From: an uncultured Monoglobus sp.
GTDB lineage: Bacteria; Bacillota; Clostridia; Monoglobales; Monoglobaceae
Length of the DNA: 38,082 bases
Direction: 5' to 3'
Assembly (NCBI GenBank): GCA_947624495.1
Contig: CANQKP010000003.1
Span: 1-38,082 of the forward strand
Below are positions 1-9,274 of the stretch, piece after piece. A program made the translations under genes and the position numbers. Under the pieces are notes generated by a model. The model was not told the origin of the DNA. It worked only from the letters and a program-made list of their open reading frames with translations, and ran no database searches. Numbering within the stretch: the first letter of the stretch is position 1; each line of letters starts with the position of its first letter.

Positions 1-1027
1 CCGTCTTTCCGGTCTGGCGGTCGCCGATTATAAGCTCTCTCTGACCGCGTCCTATCGGAAACATACTGTCGATCGTCAGTATTCCGGTCTCCATAGGCAC
101 GGTTACCGGCTGTCTGTCTATGACCCGCGGCGCGGGACTCTCTATCGGATAAAAGTCATCCCGCACGACCTCGCCTTTGCCGTCTATCGGCTCGCCTATG
201 GCGTTTAACACTCTGCCGATAAGTCCGTTTCCTACCGGAACGCCCGCCTGCCTGCCGGAGCGTTTCACTTTGGAACCCTCGTGCAGACCGTGGTCGCTGC
301 CCAGAAGCACACAGCTTACGGTAAACTCGTCTATGCCCTGGACCATTCCCTTAACGCCGGTTTCAAAAATCACCATCTCGCCGTACATGGCGTTGCTCAG
401 TCCGTAAACGATAACGATCCCGTCGCCTATATTCGAGATCGTACCCACATCCTCGACCGACATTTTGGTGTCAAAGTTTTCAATTTCGCTTTTAAGCGCC
501 GACACAACATCCGTGTTCTGCGCTTCGCTGCTCTTAAGGCTTTTTCGCATTTTTTCGATGGCGGACAGGGCGCTGTTGTCAAACACCTTGTCGCCGACCG
601 TCATTTTAAATCCCTTTATCAGGCTCTTGTTTTCCACAAGATTGAGCTTGACGCTCTTGGCGTTGTACTTGCGCAGCAGTGTGCGCTTGACCTCCTCGAT
701 ATCCCGCTCCGAAAGCGGAGTCGCATACTCCAATGTGCCTTCAACGACCGAGTGGCGCCGGTTGCGCACCGACGCATAGGCTATACGCAGTGAATTAAAG
801 ACCGAAAGATCTCCGTTTTCGCAAATCTCGCGGACTATGTCCTCAAACCCGTTTTTAAACAGTCTGTCAATAACCGCGTTCTTTTCCTCGCGGCTTATTT
901 CTGGGTTTTTAAGCGCATCTTTAAGCTCGTCCGCCTCAAGCGGAGCAAAATCACTGTCCTCAAGATGCGGGCAGATGTCAAACAGCGCCTCGCCGTAATG
1001 CATTGCGGCTTTTGTGACCTTAGTCAT
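1..1027 (-). CDS. atpH-atpA: F1 ATP synthase delta subunit fused in frame to alpha subunit (3' end beyond the window)
   Basis: Manual reverse-complement translation from ATG at 1027: MTKVTKAAMHYGEALFDICPH...(delta)...NKSLIKGFKMTVGDKVFDNSALSAIEKMRKSLKSSEAQNTDVVSALKSEIENFDTKMSVEDVGTISNIGDGIVIVYGLSNAMYGEMVIFE...(alpha)...FPIGRGQRELIIGDRQTGKT. No stop codon before the window edge. The ORF track lists no separate delta ORF, as expected for an ORF running off the edge. Confidence 0.88.
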   Translation of the reverse strand, partial: MTKVTKAAMHYGEALFDICPHLEDSDFAPLEADELKDALKNPEISREEKNAVIDRLFKNGFEDIVREICENGDLSVFNSLRIAYASVRNRRHSVVEGTLEYATPLSERDIEEVKRTLLRKYNAKSVKLNLVENKSLIKGFKMTVGDKVFDNSALSAIEKMRKSLKSSEAQNTDVVSALKSEIENFDTKMSVEDVGTISNIGDGIVIVYGLSNAMYGEMVIFETGVKGMVQGIDEFTVSCVLLGSDHGLHEGSKVKRSGRQAGVPVGNGLIGRVLNAIGEPIDGKGEVVRDDFYPIESPAPRVIDRQPVTVPMETGILTIDSMFPIGRGQRELIIGDRQTGKT

Positions 1028-1499
1028 CGCTCTCACCTACCTGTCTTAAGAAACTGCTGATCGAGCTTTCGGAAACGTCGTCGTTCTCCATAGCCTTCTG
1101 CGCAGCGCGGAGCGCCACGTCCGCTATCTGCGAACGCATCTCTTTCATTGTCTGCTGCCTGTCAAGCTCTATCTGCTTCTCGGCGGTTTTGATCAAGTTG
1201 TCGGCGTCCTTTTTCGCCTTGTCAATTATCTTTTCGCGCTGGACCTTTGCGTTGTCCGTGGCTTCCTTCAAAATGGCGTCGGCACGTGTTCCGGCAGCCT
1301 TCAGCTCCTCGGCATACTGCGCCTTAAGCTCCGCCGCCTCATTCTTCTTCGTTTCGGCGTCATCCAGGGTTTTCTTAATCTCGCCGGCGCGCTTGTCAAG
1401 AATTTTCATCACCGGCTTAAACAGAAATATCCTCAAAAGAAGGAACAGGACGATAATATTTACAAAGGTCCAAATTATGGACCAGTTTAAGTTAAGCAT
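1020..1499 (-). CDS. atpF: F0 ATP synthase subunit b
   Basis: 159 aa, one N-terminal TM helix then a long charged coiled coil; sits between c and delta. Confidence 0.93.
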   Translation of the reverse strand: MLNLNWSIIWTFVNIIVLFLLLRIFLFKPVMKILDKRAGEIKKTLDDAETKKNEAAELKAQYAEELKAAGTRADAILKEATDNAKVQREKIIDKAKKDADNLIKTAEKQIELDRQQTMKEMRSQIADVALRAAQKAMENDDVSESSISSFLRQVGESDD

Positions 1500-1532
1500 C
1501 TGTATCGACCTCCGTCAAAACTTACTCTGTGA

Positions 1533-1757
1533 TTATCCAAGGAACAGAATAATCATAATAGCGATAACAAAACCGTATATCGCGGTTGCCTCCGCCAGAG
1601 CGCAGCCGAGCAGCAATGTCTTGTTGATCTCGCCTTTCGCTTCGGGCTGTCTCGCTATAGCCTCGGCAGCCTTTGAGGTCGCTATGCCTATTCCTATGCC
1701 GGCGCCAATGCCGGTAAGCGCCGCTATACCCGCGCCAACTGCTATTAATGCTCCCAT
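1533..1757 (-). CDS. atpE: F0 ATP synthase subunit c
   Basis: 74 aa hairpin with [26 protein letters not shown] loop and essential Glu in [11 protein letters not shown]. Confidence 0.96.
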   Translation of the reverse strand: MGALIAVGAGIAALTGIGAGIGIGIATSKAAEAIARQPEAKGEINKTLLLGCALAEATAIYGFVIAIMIILFLG

Positions 1758-1810
1758 AATAACATCTCCTTTTTGCCTTGCTTTATCTTTATAGTAGTAA
1801 AATAATTAAT

Positions 1811-2503
1811 TTAATCCTCGTCCATTGCTTCGCTGATGTAAAGCGAGGTCAGGAACACGAACACGTACGCCTGAAGCAATCCGTCGAATATATCAAAGTA
1901 AAAGCTGAACGGCAGCGGCACAATTGCCGGCACGACCGCCTTTATAAGCTCCATGATAACAAACGCGCCCAATACGTTTCCGAATAATCGCATACAAAGT
2001 GACAGCGGTTTTATCACTATCTCCAATATGTTGAACGGGACCATGACCGCCATAGGCTTTTTAAAGCTCCTGAGCCAGCCGCGGGTCCCTTTGGAGCGTA
2101 TGCCCGCCGCTTCCACCAACACTATGCTCATTATCGCCAGTCCCGCGGTAACGTTAAGGTCCTTGGTGGGCGGGATCAGTCCGAACAGTCCCACAATATT
2201 GGCGCAGCCGATGTAAATCAGCACGGTGCCTAAATACGGAATATACTTTCTGCCCTTCTCGCCAAGTATACCTGTAAAGAAATCATATATCCAGCCCACG
2301 AACATCTCGATTGCGGTCTGCATACGTCCCGGCATCAGCTTAAATCCGCGGACGAATATAATGCAGAACAGGACTATCACCGCCATGATCCCCCACGTCA
2401 CCGCTACCGACGACGGTATCGGAATACCGCCGAATATCGGCACCGTGAACGCTATCTTGGTCTCGTTGAGCATCGCGTACATTTCAGCCGCTATATCCTT
2501 CAC
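1811..2503 (-). CDS. atpB: F0 ATP synthase subunit a
   Basis: Subunit-a motifs (ILEIVIKPLSLCMRLFGNVLGAFVIMELI); operon position. Confidence 0.95.
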   Translation of the reverse strand: MKDIAAEMYAMLNETKIAFTVPIFGGIPIPSSVAVTWGIMAVIVLFCIIFVRGFKLMPGRMQTAIEMFVGWIYDFFTGILGEKGRKYIPYLGTVLIYIGCANIVGLFGLIPPTKDLNVTAGLAIMSIVLVEAAGIRSKGTRGWLRSFKKPMAVMVPFNILEIVIKPLSLCMRLFGNVLGAFVIMELIKAVVPAIVPLPFSFYFDIFDGLLQAYVFVFLTSLYISEAMDED

Positions 2504-2536
2504 TCAAAATCACCTCTCATGCATCCGCTGCAAAGT

Positions 2537-3625
2537 CTATTTCAAATAAACGGCAAGTTCGGGTACGTTAGCCTTGATCTCCTCGGCGACCCAGCCTGCG
2601 ATTTTGTCCGCCCCGAATATGTTCAGGTGGGTATCGTCATTGTCGCCGCACTCGTAAAACTGTGAGTTTAAAAACTCCGGCTCATACATGAACCGCGGGT
2701 CGCGAGGCTTTATTATCTTGTAGAGCGACTTTGCCTCCTCAAGACCCACCTCGCCTATCCAGTCGTTCACACGTTTGTAAACATTAAGCACCGGAACGCC
2801 GAGTTCGCGTCCCAAATCTATCGCCGCGTTCACGTATTCCTCAAGACTCTCGTCCGAAAGCTTTCTGCGGCTGACCGAGGTGGCGATTATCGGCACCGCG
2901 CCCGCGCCGCGAGCAATGCTTATGTACTTGTTCATAAGATTTTTGTAAGAACCCTCATCGTCGATACCGCCTTTTGCCGGAGCATATCGGTTCGGATCCT
3001 GCTCCTTTGAGTCGTTGTGACCGAACTGGACTATCAGGAAGTCGCCGGGTCGGATCTCCGACTTAAACAGCTTAAAATTATCCTCGTTCATATAGCTCTT
3101 GGCGCTTCTGCCGCTCATGGCAATGTCAAGAGCCAACGCCTTGTCATGGTCAAAGTACTTGTCAAAATACTGCGCCCAGCCTGTCTGCGGGAAACGGTTG
3201 TTCTCTCCGGAATGAGGATACGGGCTGGCGGTCGAATCGCCGATAACGAACACGACCCGTCTGCCTCTGCGGTCTATTGTCTTTTCGGCGGCTTTTTCGC
3301 GCTTGCCGCTGCCCTTAAGCACGATTAAGTCAAACGACTTGTCGATCTCTATGTCCGGATAGTCCTGATATGAAAAATGCGCGGTTATCCTTACGTTTTT
3401 CTGCTCCGGCATACAGACTACCGCTCCGGACGTTGAAACCGAGTCCGGAGCGGAACTGGACCAGCTCACGTCGGCATAGCCTAAAACGGTGTTTCTGCCG
3501 TCCCACAAATTCAAATCTCCGCAGACCCTCTCCTCGCACTCGTTCTCAAGCTTGACCTCCGCAAAGTCAATGCCCTCGATCTCGCGCACCAAAGCCTCGT
3601 ATTGTTCGGCTGTGTAGGTTTTCAT
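2537..3625 (-). CDS. SGNH/GDSL hydrolase, rhamnogalacturonan acetylesterase-like (CE12-like) with N-terminal beta-sandwich-like region
   Basis: VFVIGDSTASPYP, GRSAKSY, FLIVQFGHNDSKEQDP and late D..H (GDNDDTHLN) blocks. Confidence 0.82.
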   Translation of the reverse strand: MKTYTAEQYEALVREIEGIDFAEVKLENECEERVCGDLNLWDGRNTVLGYADVSWSSSAPDSVSTSGAVVCMPEQKNVRITAHFSYQDYPDIEIDKSFDLIVLKGSGKREKAAEKTIDRRGRRVVFVIGDSTASPYPHSGENNRFPQTGWAQYFDKYFDHDKALALDIAMSGRSAKSYMNEDNFKLFKSEIRPGDFLIVQFGHNDSKEQDPNRYAPAKGGIDDEGSYKNLMNKYISIARGAGAVPIIATSVSRRKLSDESLEEYVNAAIDLGRELGVPVLNVYKRVNDWIGEVGLEEAKSLYKIIKPRDPRFMYEPEFLNSQFYECGDNDDTHLNIFGADKIAGWVAEEIKANVPELAVYLK

Positions 3626-3637
3626 ATCGTCTCCTCC

Positions 3638-4555
3638 TTATTCTCCGTAAAATTCCGGTATGTAGCGGCTGCCTACCGCTCCCGGCTCCTGTATATACAT
3701 ATTCTCGATACCCATATCTGCGCAGTACCCCACAAGCGCCTCGTACTGCGCACGATTAAGCTCCCGGTCAAGCTCCGGAAACGACTTTCCGATTGCGGGC
3801 ATCCTTGTGTACTGGCTCATCAGACTGATGTATATATCATTCCCGTAAGCCATGTACAGATGATCTATCACCTTTTTGCTCTCAAAAAGCAGTCCCGGCA
3901 GCATAAGATGCCGCACAATGACTCCCTTTTGCATTATTCCGTTTATATCAAACACGCACGTTCCGACCTGCCGCACCATTTCGTCTATTGCCGCAAACGC
4001 TTTTTCAAAATAATCATCCGCCATGGAATACCGCTTTGCATATTCTTTTGATATGTACTTCATATCGGGCAGATATACATCCACATATCCCTTAAGCTGT
4101 CTGATAGTCTCCGCTTTTTCGTATCCGCCGCAGTTATAGACCACCGGCAGGCTGAGTCCGCGGCTTTTGGCTATGTCAAGCGCCGTTATTATCCCCGGAA
4201 GATGCTGGGTCGGCGTTACCAGATTTATGTTGTGAACGCCTCTGTCTTTCAGTTCAAGCATTTTTTCGGCAAGCTCTTCGGGCGTTATGTCAAATCCCTT
4301 TCCGCCGTGGCTGATCTCGCTGTTCTGACAGTAAACGCAGCCTAAGGTGCAGCCCGAAAAGAACACCGCGCCCGAACCGTTTGTTCCGGATATGCACGGC
4401 TCCTCCCAATAATGCGGCTCGCACCTGGCTATGCGGACTCTGTCGGTCATGCCGCAGTATCCCCGCTGACCCGCGGCGCGGTTTACACCGCATTCCCTTG
4501 GGCAGAGGCGGCAGTCCGCGTATGCCTTATCTGAGTTTATACATTCTGATAACAT
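3638..4555 (-). CDS. Radical SAM protein, PflX-like (pyruvate formate-lyase activating enzyme homologue)
   Basis: CRLCPRECGVNR...GYCG N-terminal Cys motif and FFSGCTLGCVYCQN (CxxxCxxC). Confidence 0.87.
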   Translation of the reverse strand: MLSECINSDKAYADCRLCPRECGVNRAAGQRGYCGMTDRVRIARCEPHYWEEPCISGTNGSGAVFFSGCTLGCVYCQNSEISHGGKGFDITPEELAEKMLELKDRGVHNINLVTPTQHLPGIITALDIAKSRGLSLPVVYNCGGYEKAETIRQLKGYVDVYLPDMKYISKEYAKRYSMADDYFEKAFAAIDEMVRQVGTCVFDINGIMQKGVIVRHLMLPGLLFESKKVIDHLYMAYGNDIYISLMSQYTRMPAIGKSFPELDRELNRAQYEALVGYCADMGIENMYIQEPGAVGSRYIPEFYGE

Positions 4556-5030
4556 AATATATAAAAGCTATCACAAGATAGGCTGCAACGCCGATGATAA
4601 GCAGATTAACATTCCAGTACGACGACACCGCCAGACCCGGATTGCCGGTTATCGCGTGGACCGCTCTCTCGGCGTAAATTCTTATCTTGTTATAAAGCGA
4701 CAGCCATAAAAATCCGAGCGCGCACACCAGCATAAATATCGAATAGTTTCGTGCGCGGCTGTAATTTTTGATTTTTCCGGTCTTTCCCAGCACAAACAGC
4801 AGCACCGCCGCCAGAGCGAACACTCCGGTCGCGATCCAAGTCACAGTCTGCATATATACCAATGTGGACGGCGTGCGGTAAAGCTGTCTTAAAATGAGTA
4901 TTACGATTATCGCCAAAATGCCGTAACACAGGTTTATCATGTACCAGTTGGTAAGCTTTTCGGCTTTTTTCGCCTTATTCATGAGACGCTCGTTTTTCTG
5001 CGCGTTCTTTTTTTTCGTCTTGTTCGCCAT
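4527..5030 (-). CDS. Hypothetical multi-pass membrane protein
   Basis: 167 aa with about 4 hydrophobic segments and a Lys-rich N-terminus; overlaps the downstream gene by 29 nt. Confidence 0.7.
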   Translation of the reverse strand: MANKTKKKNAQKNERLMNKAKKAEKLTNWYMINLCYGILAIIVILILRQLYRTPSTLVYMQTVTWIATGVFALAAVLLFVLGKTGKIKNYSRARNYSIFMLVCALGFLWLSLYNKIRIYAERAVHAITGNPGLAVSSYWNVNLLIIGVAAYLVIAFIYYVIRMYKLR

Positions 5031-5048
5031 TTCGTTTTCTCCTTTTGC

Positions 5049-5792
5049 TTATATTTCGTTCTTTTCGTACATTATAATCGAGAGCGCCGCTATTCCGGCA
5101 GTTTCGGTCCTTAGTATCCGCGGTCCCAATCCCGCCGCGTACACATTCTGAAGCTCGGTCAAAAGCTTGACCTCATTTGCGGAAAACCCGCCCTCCGGAC
5201 CGATTATAACGCCTATGCTATCCGCCGGACGGCTTAATATCCGCCTGAGATTTTTTTCACCCGAATGTCCAAGCTCCTCGTAAAGCATAACCGCCATATC
5301 AAGCCCGGCGATCATTTCGGACATTCCGCCGAGCGATACCGGATCCGCGACCTCAGGCACCAGCCCTCTGCCGCACTGCTTTGCCGCTTCTCTTGCGACC
5401 TTGTTCAGGCGCGCGATCTTTTGAGCGCCCTTCTCTCCATTCGGGATCTTCGCCACCGAGCGGTCGGCGCGGAATGGCACGATCTTATAAGCGCCCAGTT
5501 CCACCGCCTTCTGCACTATCGTTTCAAGCTTGCCGGACTTCGGTATGCCCTGAAACAGCACCACGCGTGTCTTTGGCTCATACCCGCTCTTTTTCTCGCT
5601 GACGGCGCGGGCGAGTATCCTGCCGCCGCTGATTTCCTCAATATCCGCCTCATACTCTGAGCCACTGCCGTCAAACACCAATATCCTGTCACCCGGCTCC
5701 ATGCGCAGCACTCTTGAGATATGTGCGGCGTCCTCGGTTATTTCTATCAGCCCGTCATGAATATTCTGAGGCTCGGTAAAAAATCTTCGCAT
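5049..5792 (-). CDS. rsmE: 16S rRNA (uracil1498-N3)-methyltransferase
   Basis: HISRVLRMEPGDRILVFDG, IVQKAVELGAYKIVPF, IGPEGGFSANEV, LGPRILRTETAGIAAL motifs. Confidence 0.95.
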   Translation of the reverse strand: MRRFFTEPQNIHDGLIEITEDAAHISRVLRMEPGDRILVFDGSGSEYEADIEEISGGRILARAVSEKKSGYEPKTRVVLFQGIPKSGKLETIVQKAVELGAYKIVPFRADRSVAKIPNGEKGAQKIARLNKVAREAAKQCGRGLVPEVADPVSLGGMSEMIAGLDMAVMLYEELGHSGEKNLRRILSRPADSIGVIIGPEGGFSANEVKLLTELQNVYAAGLGPRILRTETAGIAALSIIMYEKNEI

Positions 5793-5804
5793 ATCAAGTC
5801 TCCG

Positions 5805-6890
5805 CTATTGGTTGTCGTAACCGCCCTTTGACGGCTTTTTCTTTTCGCTCTTGGCGGAGTTTTGCGGACGCTTGCCGCCGTTGTTTTTCTGGGCGCCGTT
5901 CTGAGTCTTGCCGCCGCGCTTTGAACGTCTGCGCTTGTTTTTTGGCGGGCGGTTGCGCTCGACCTCGCGTATCTCCTCCTCGGTTATCGGCTCCGGAACG
6001 AACTCATACTCGTTCTCCTGCTTCTCCGCCGCCTCCTGCTCGCGTCTCAGCTTGACCTCTTCCAGCGAGACTGTGGGCGGTTTTCCCACAATATTGAACT
6101 CGCCGGGTTTATATATCTCATACTTGTGTCCCTCGACTCCGTCCATCTTGACGTACACCAGCTGCTTCAGGGTGTTGGTGTCCGCCACAATTCCGGTACC
6201 GTCCGGCGTCTCGACAGCCACGCCCTTCTGGGGCATGGTCTTAAGCGCGTCCTCATACGCCGCCTGCTCGTATTGCAGGCAGCACATAAGCCTGCCGCAC
6301 ACGCCGGATATCTTTGTCGGGTTCAAGGACAAGCCCTGCTCCTTCGCCATTTTTATCGACACCGGACGAAAGTCGTCAAGAAATGTGCTGCAGCACAAAA
6401 ACCTGCCGCAGATACCGATGCTTCCAAGCTGGCGCGCCTCGTCGCGCACGCCGATCTGGCGCAGCTCTATCCTGGTCCTGAACACGCTTGCCAGCGACTT
6501 TACCAGCTCGCGGAAGTCCACTCTGCCGTCCGCCGTGAAGTAAAACAGGATCTTGCTCCGGTCAAATGTATACTCAACGTCAATCAGCTTCATCTCAAGC
6601 CCGTGACGGCGGATAAGGTCGGCAGCGATGCCGAACGCCTCTTTTTCCTTTATTTTGTTTTCCTCCGCCTGACGCTTGTCCTCGTCATTGGCGGTCCTGA
6701 TTATCTTTTTAAGCGGCGCTTTGATGTCCTCATCGGGAACCTGACGGTTAGGGATCGAGACCTTGCCCATTTCCACGCCCCGCGCCGTTTCGACCACGAC
6801 CATGGTTCCCACTGACAGCTTCATGCCGCAAGGGTCAAAATAATACGCCTTGCCTGAGCTGTTAAATCGTACTCCTATAATTTCTACCAT
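5805..6890 (-). CDS. PSP1 domain protein (RicT/YaaT-like) with basic C-terminal tail
   Basis: FYFTADGRVDFRELVKSLASVFRTRIELRQIGVRDEARQLGSIGICGRFLCCSTFL; CGRLMCCLQYE Cys motifs. Confidence 0.92.
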   Translation of the reverse strand: MVEIIGVRFNSSGKAYYFDPCGMKLSVGTMVVVETARGVEMGKVSIPNRQVPDEDIKAPLKKIIRTANDEDKRQAEENKIKEKEAFGIAADLIRRHGLEMKLIDVEYTFDRSKILFYFTADGRVDFRELVKSLASVFRTRIELRQIGVRDEARQLGSIGICGRFLCCSTFLDDFRPVSIKMAKEQGLSLNPTKISGVCGRLMCCLQYEQAAYEDALKTMPQKGVAVETPDGTGIVADTNTLKQLVYVKMDGVEGHKYEIYKPGEFNIVGKPPTVSLEEVKLRREQEAAEKQENEYEFVPEPITEEEIREVERNRPPKNKRRRSKRGGKTQNGAQKNNGGKRPQNSAKSEKKKPSKGGYDNQ

Positions 6891-7848
6891 GCAGTTCCTC
6901 CCATAACTCGCACGCCATGCAGAACATGGTCATGCGGAAATTCGCGTTTGTTTTATATACCCGCTCATATTTCACGGCTATGTCAAGCATCTGCACCGCC
7001 GTTTTTTCCGAAGATGCCGATGCCAGCCGATCAAGCTGAGCCGATTTGTCCTTATTTACAATATTGTCCTCAAGCCCCAGCTTTATATGCACCAAGTCAT
7101 TCAAAAAGCTCCTGATGAGCGAGAACACAAAGTCCATATTATCCTTTTGAGTCTTGAGGTAGTTTGAAAACTCTATCATGTTTCTGCCGCCGCTTTCCGA
7201 AAGCGATACCAGACCGTCGATTATCCGGCTGCGTATCTGCTCCGGCTCCGGGTTGTTCAGCAGCGTCAAAGCCTCGCCTATACTGCCTCCGCTGATTGCC
7301 GCCTTGAGTTCGGCGTCTGCCTCGTCCATACCCCGACGCTCGACCAAATACTTCTTGACCGCGCTCTCCGGCAGCGGCGAGAACCTGACGACCGACGCCC
7401 TCGACAGAACCGTGGGCAGAAACCTGCTCAGATTTTCCGCGATAAGTATTATAGTGCAGTAGCCCGGCGGCTCCTCGAATACCTTAAGCAGCTTGTTCTG
7501 CGACGCGGCGTTCATCGTGTCGCCCTTCGGCACGATATACACCTTGCGGCTGCCGCTGTAGGGCTTGATATATATATCCTTGCGCATCTCGGAGACCGTG
7601 TCCGCCAAAATTGTGTCGGACTTGCTCTCAAGCCCGCACCACTCGTTAGAGACTGTGATTATGTCCGGATGCACCCTCTTTGAGGTCCCGACGGCGCTTT
7701 TGGCAAACTCCGCCGCGGCGGTGTACCTGCCGACGCCTTTCGGACCGCAAAAAATATAGGCGTGCCCTATTTTCCCGCTGTCCAAAGCCGAGGACAGCAA
7801 ATATTTCACATGGTCGTGTCCGACAAGCCCGGCAAAATACTCCGGCAT
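6862..7848 (-). CDS. holB: DNA polymerase III delta' subunit
   Basis: HAYIFCGPKGVGRYTAA Walker A; NKLLKVFEEPPGYCTIILI; SRASVVRF; position next to the PSP1 gene. Confidence 0.9.
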   Translation of the reverse strand: MPEYFAGLVGHDHVKYLLSSALDSGKIGHAYIFCGPKGVGRYTAAAEFAKSAVGTSKRVHPDIITVSNEWCGLESKSDTILADTVSEMRKDIYIKPYSGSRKVYIVPKGDTMNAASQNKLLKVFEEPPGYCTIILIAENLSRFLPTVLSRASVVRFSPLPESAVKKYLVERRGMDEADAELKAAISGGSIGEALTLLNNPEPEQIRSRIIDGLVSLSESGGRNMIEFSNYLKTQKDNMDFVFSLIRSFLNDLVHIKLGLEDNIVNKDKSAQLDRLASASSEKTAVQMLDIAVKYERVYKTNANFRMTMFCMACELWEELHGRNYRSTI

Positions 7849-7865
7849 TCCCAGCTCACCTCTTT

Positions 7866-9248
7866 TTACGCTGTTACCTCTATTGTTTCTATCTCGGTAT
7901 AATTGTTTATATATTCAACGACCGCGTTTGTGATCAGCTGCCCCGGAACAACTATCGGCACACAAGGCGGACAGCAGTTCACGATCTCGGCGCAAACCCT
8001 GCCTATCGCGGCGCTGACGTCAATCACTTCGGTTTCGGCATAGAACGCCGAGCCGAGCCTTTTCGCCATCTTTATCTGCGGCAGAGGCGGCGTCTTTTTA
8101 AGCGGCTGCGGCTTAAATTCCGTTTTTGATATGTCGGTTATCGCGCGGTCGACCTTATCAAGATCTTTAAGTGTGGTGCCGGCGGTAAAGTAAAACAGCA
8201 CGTTCCGCTCGTCTGCCATTTCGGGATATATCCCGTAGTCGTGCCGAAGAAGCTCCGCGGCTCCGTAGCCGGTTATGCCAAGGCTTGAAAAATCGACCAC
8301 CATTTTCATAACGTCATAGTCGTTTTCAAGATTGCTCTTCACGACGCATGACACATTATCCAAAACGCCGATTTTTGATTTTATCTCGACTATTTTATCT
8401 ATAAGCTTGTTAAGACCGACCGACTTGTCGCTCCGCATACTGTGGACCGCCTCGTCCAGCGACGCCAGCAGCATATACGACGGACTGGACGTCTGGAGCA
8501 TATTCACGAATTTGCCCACGCGCTCGCCGGACACAAGCTCGGTATCTCCTATATGAAGCATAGCGGTCTGTCCCAAAGCCGGAAGCATCTTGTGCGCGCT
8601 CTGGACCGCCATATCCGCGCCCTGCTTAAGGGCGGGCTTTGGCAGAGCATCGCTGAACGCAAAATGAGCGCCGTGCGCCTCGTCCACCAACAGGAACATT
8701 CCGGCGCTGTGGATATGCTGCGCCAATTTTTCTATGTCCGCGCACACGCCGTAATAATTTGGCGAAGTTATAACAACGCCTGCGGCGTCCGGATTATCAT
8801 GCATGGCGTCCATAACGCTGAGCGGTCGGACCGCTCCGTAAATCCCGAACGCCGGCGCAAACTCCGGCTCAATAAACACCGGCTCAACACCCGCAAGTAT
8901 CATTGCGGCGATCACCGACTTATGGCAGCAGCGGTCAACGATCAGCTTGCTGCCCGGCGTGGTTGCCGCTAAAACGGCAGCCTGTATACCGACCGTGGAA
9001 CCATTCACCAGGAAAAACGTCCGCTTTGCGCCAAACGCCTTTGCCGCCCGCTCCTGAGCCGCTTTGAGAATTCCCTGAGGACTTTGGAGATTATCGGTAT
9101 CGTCAAATTCCGTCACGTCTATTCTGAAGGCGTTATGCCTGAACTTTGAGCTGAGTCCCTCTCCGCCGTTATGACCCGGCATATGAGCGCGGACCGCATC
9201 CTTTTTTGAAAATTTCAGCAGCTCGTCCAACAAACTTTTTTCAAACAT
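7866..9248 (-). CDS. Orn/Lys/Arg decarboxylase family PLP enzyme
   Basis: HMPGHNGGEG, NGSTVGIQAAVLA, LLVDEAHGAHFAF, MAVQSAHKMLPALGQTAMLH; start set to ATG 9248 behind GGGAGG rather than the longer ORF start at 9290. Confidence 0.9.
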   Translation of the reverse strand: MFEKSLLDELLKFSKKDAVRAHMPGHNGGEGLSSKFRHNAFRIDVTEFDDTDNLQSPQGILKAAQERAAKAFGAKRTFFLVNGSTVGIQAAVLAATTPGSKLIVDRCCHKSVIAAMILAGVEPVFIEPEFAPAFGIYGAVRPLSVMDAMHDNPDAAGVVITSPNYYGVCADIEKLAQHIHSAGMFLLVDEAHGAHFAFSDALPKPALKQGADMAVQSAHKMLPALGQTAMLHIGDTELVSGERVGKFVNMLQTSSPSYMLLASLDEAVHSMRSDKSVGLNKLIDKIVEIKSKIGVLDNVSCVVKSNLENDYDVMKMVVDFSSLGITGYGAAELLRHDYGIYPEMADERNVLFYFTAGTTLKDLDKVDRAITDISKTEFKPQPLKKTPPLPQIKMAKRLGSAFYAETEVIDVSAAIGRVCAEIVNCCPPCVPIVVPGQLITNAVVEYINNYTEIETIEVTA

Positions 9249-9274
9249 AACATAACCTCCCTTGAAATCATTTT

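Noticed and set aside
281-793. Plus-strand ORF opposite the ATP synthase delta-alpha gene
   Set aside because: Antisense shadow of conserved coding sequence with no recognisable motifs.
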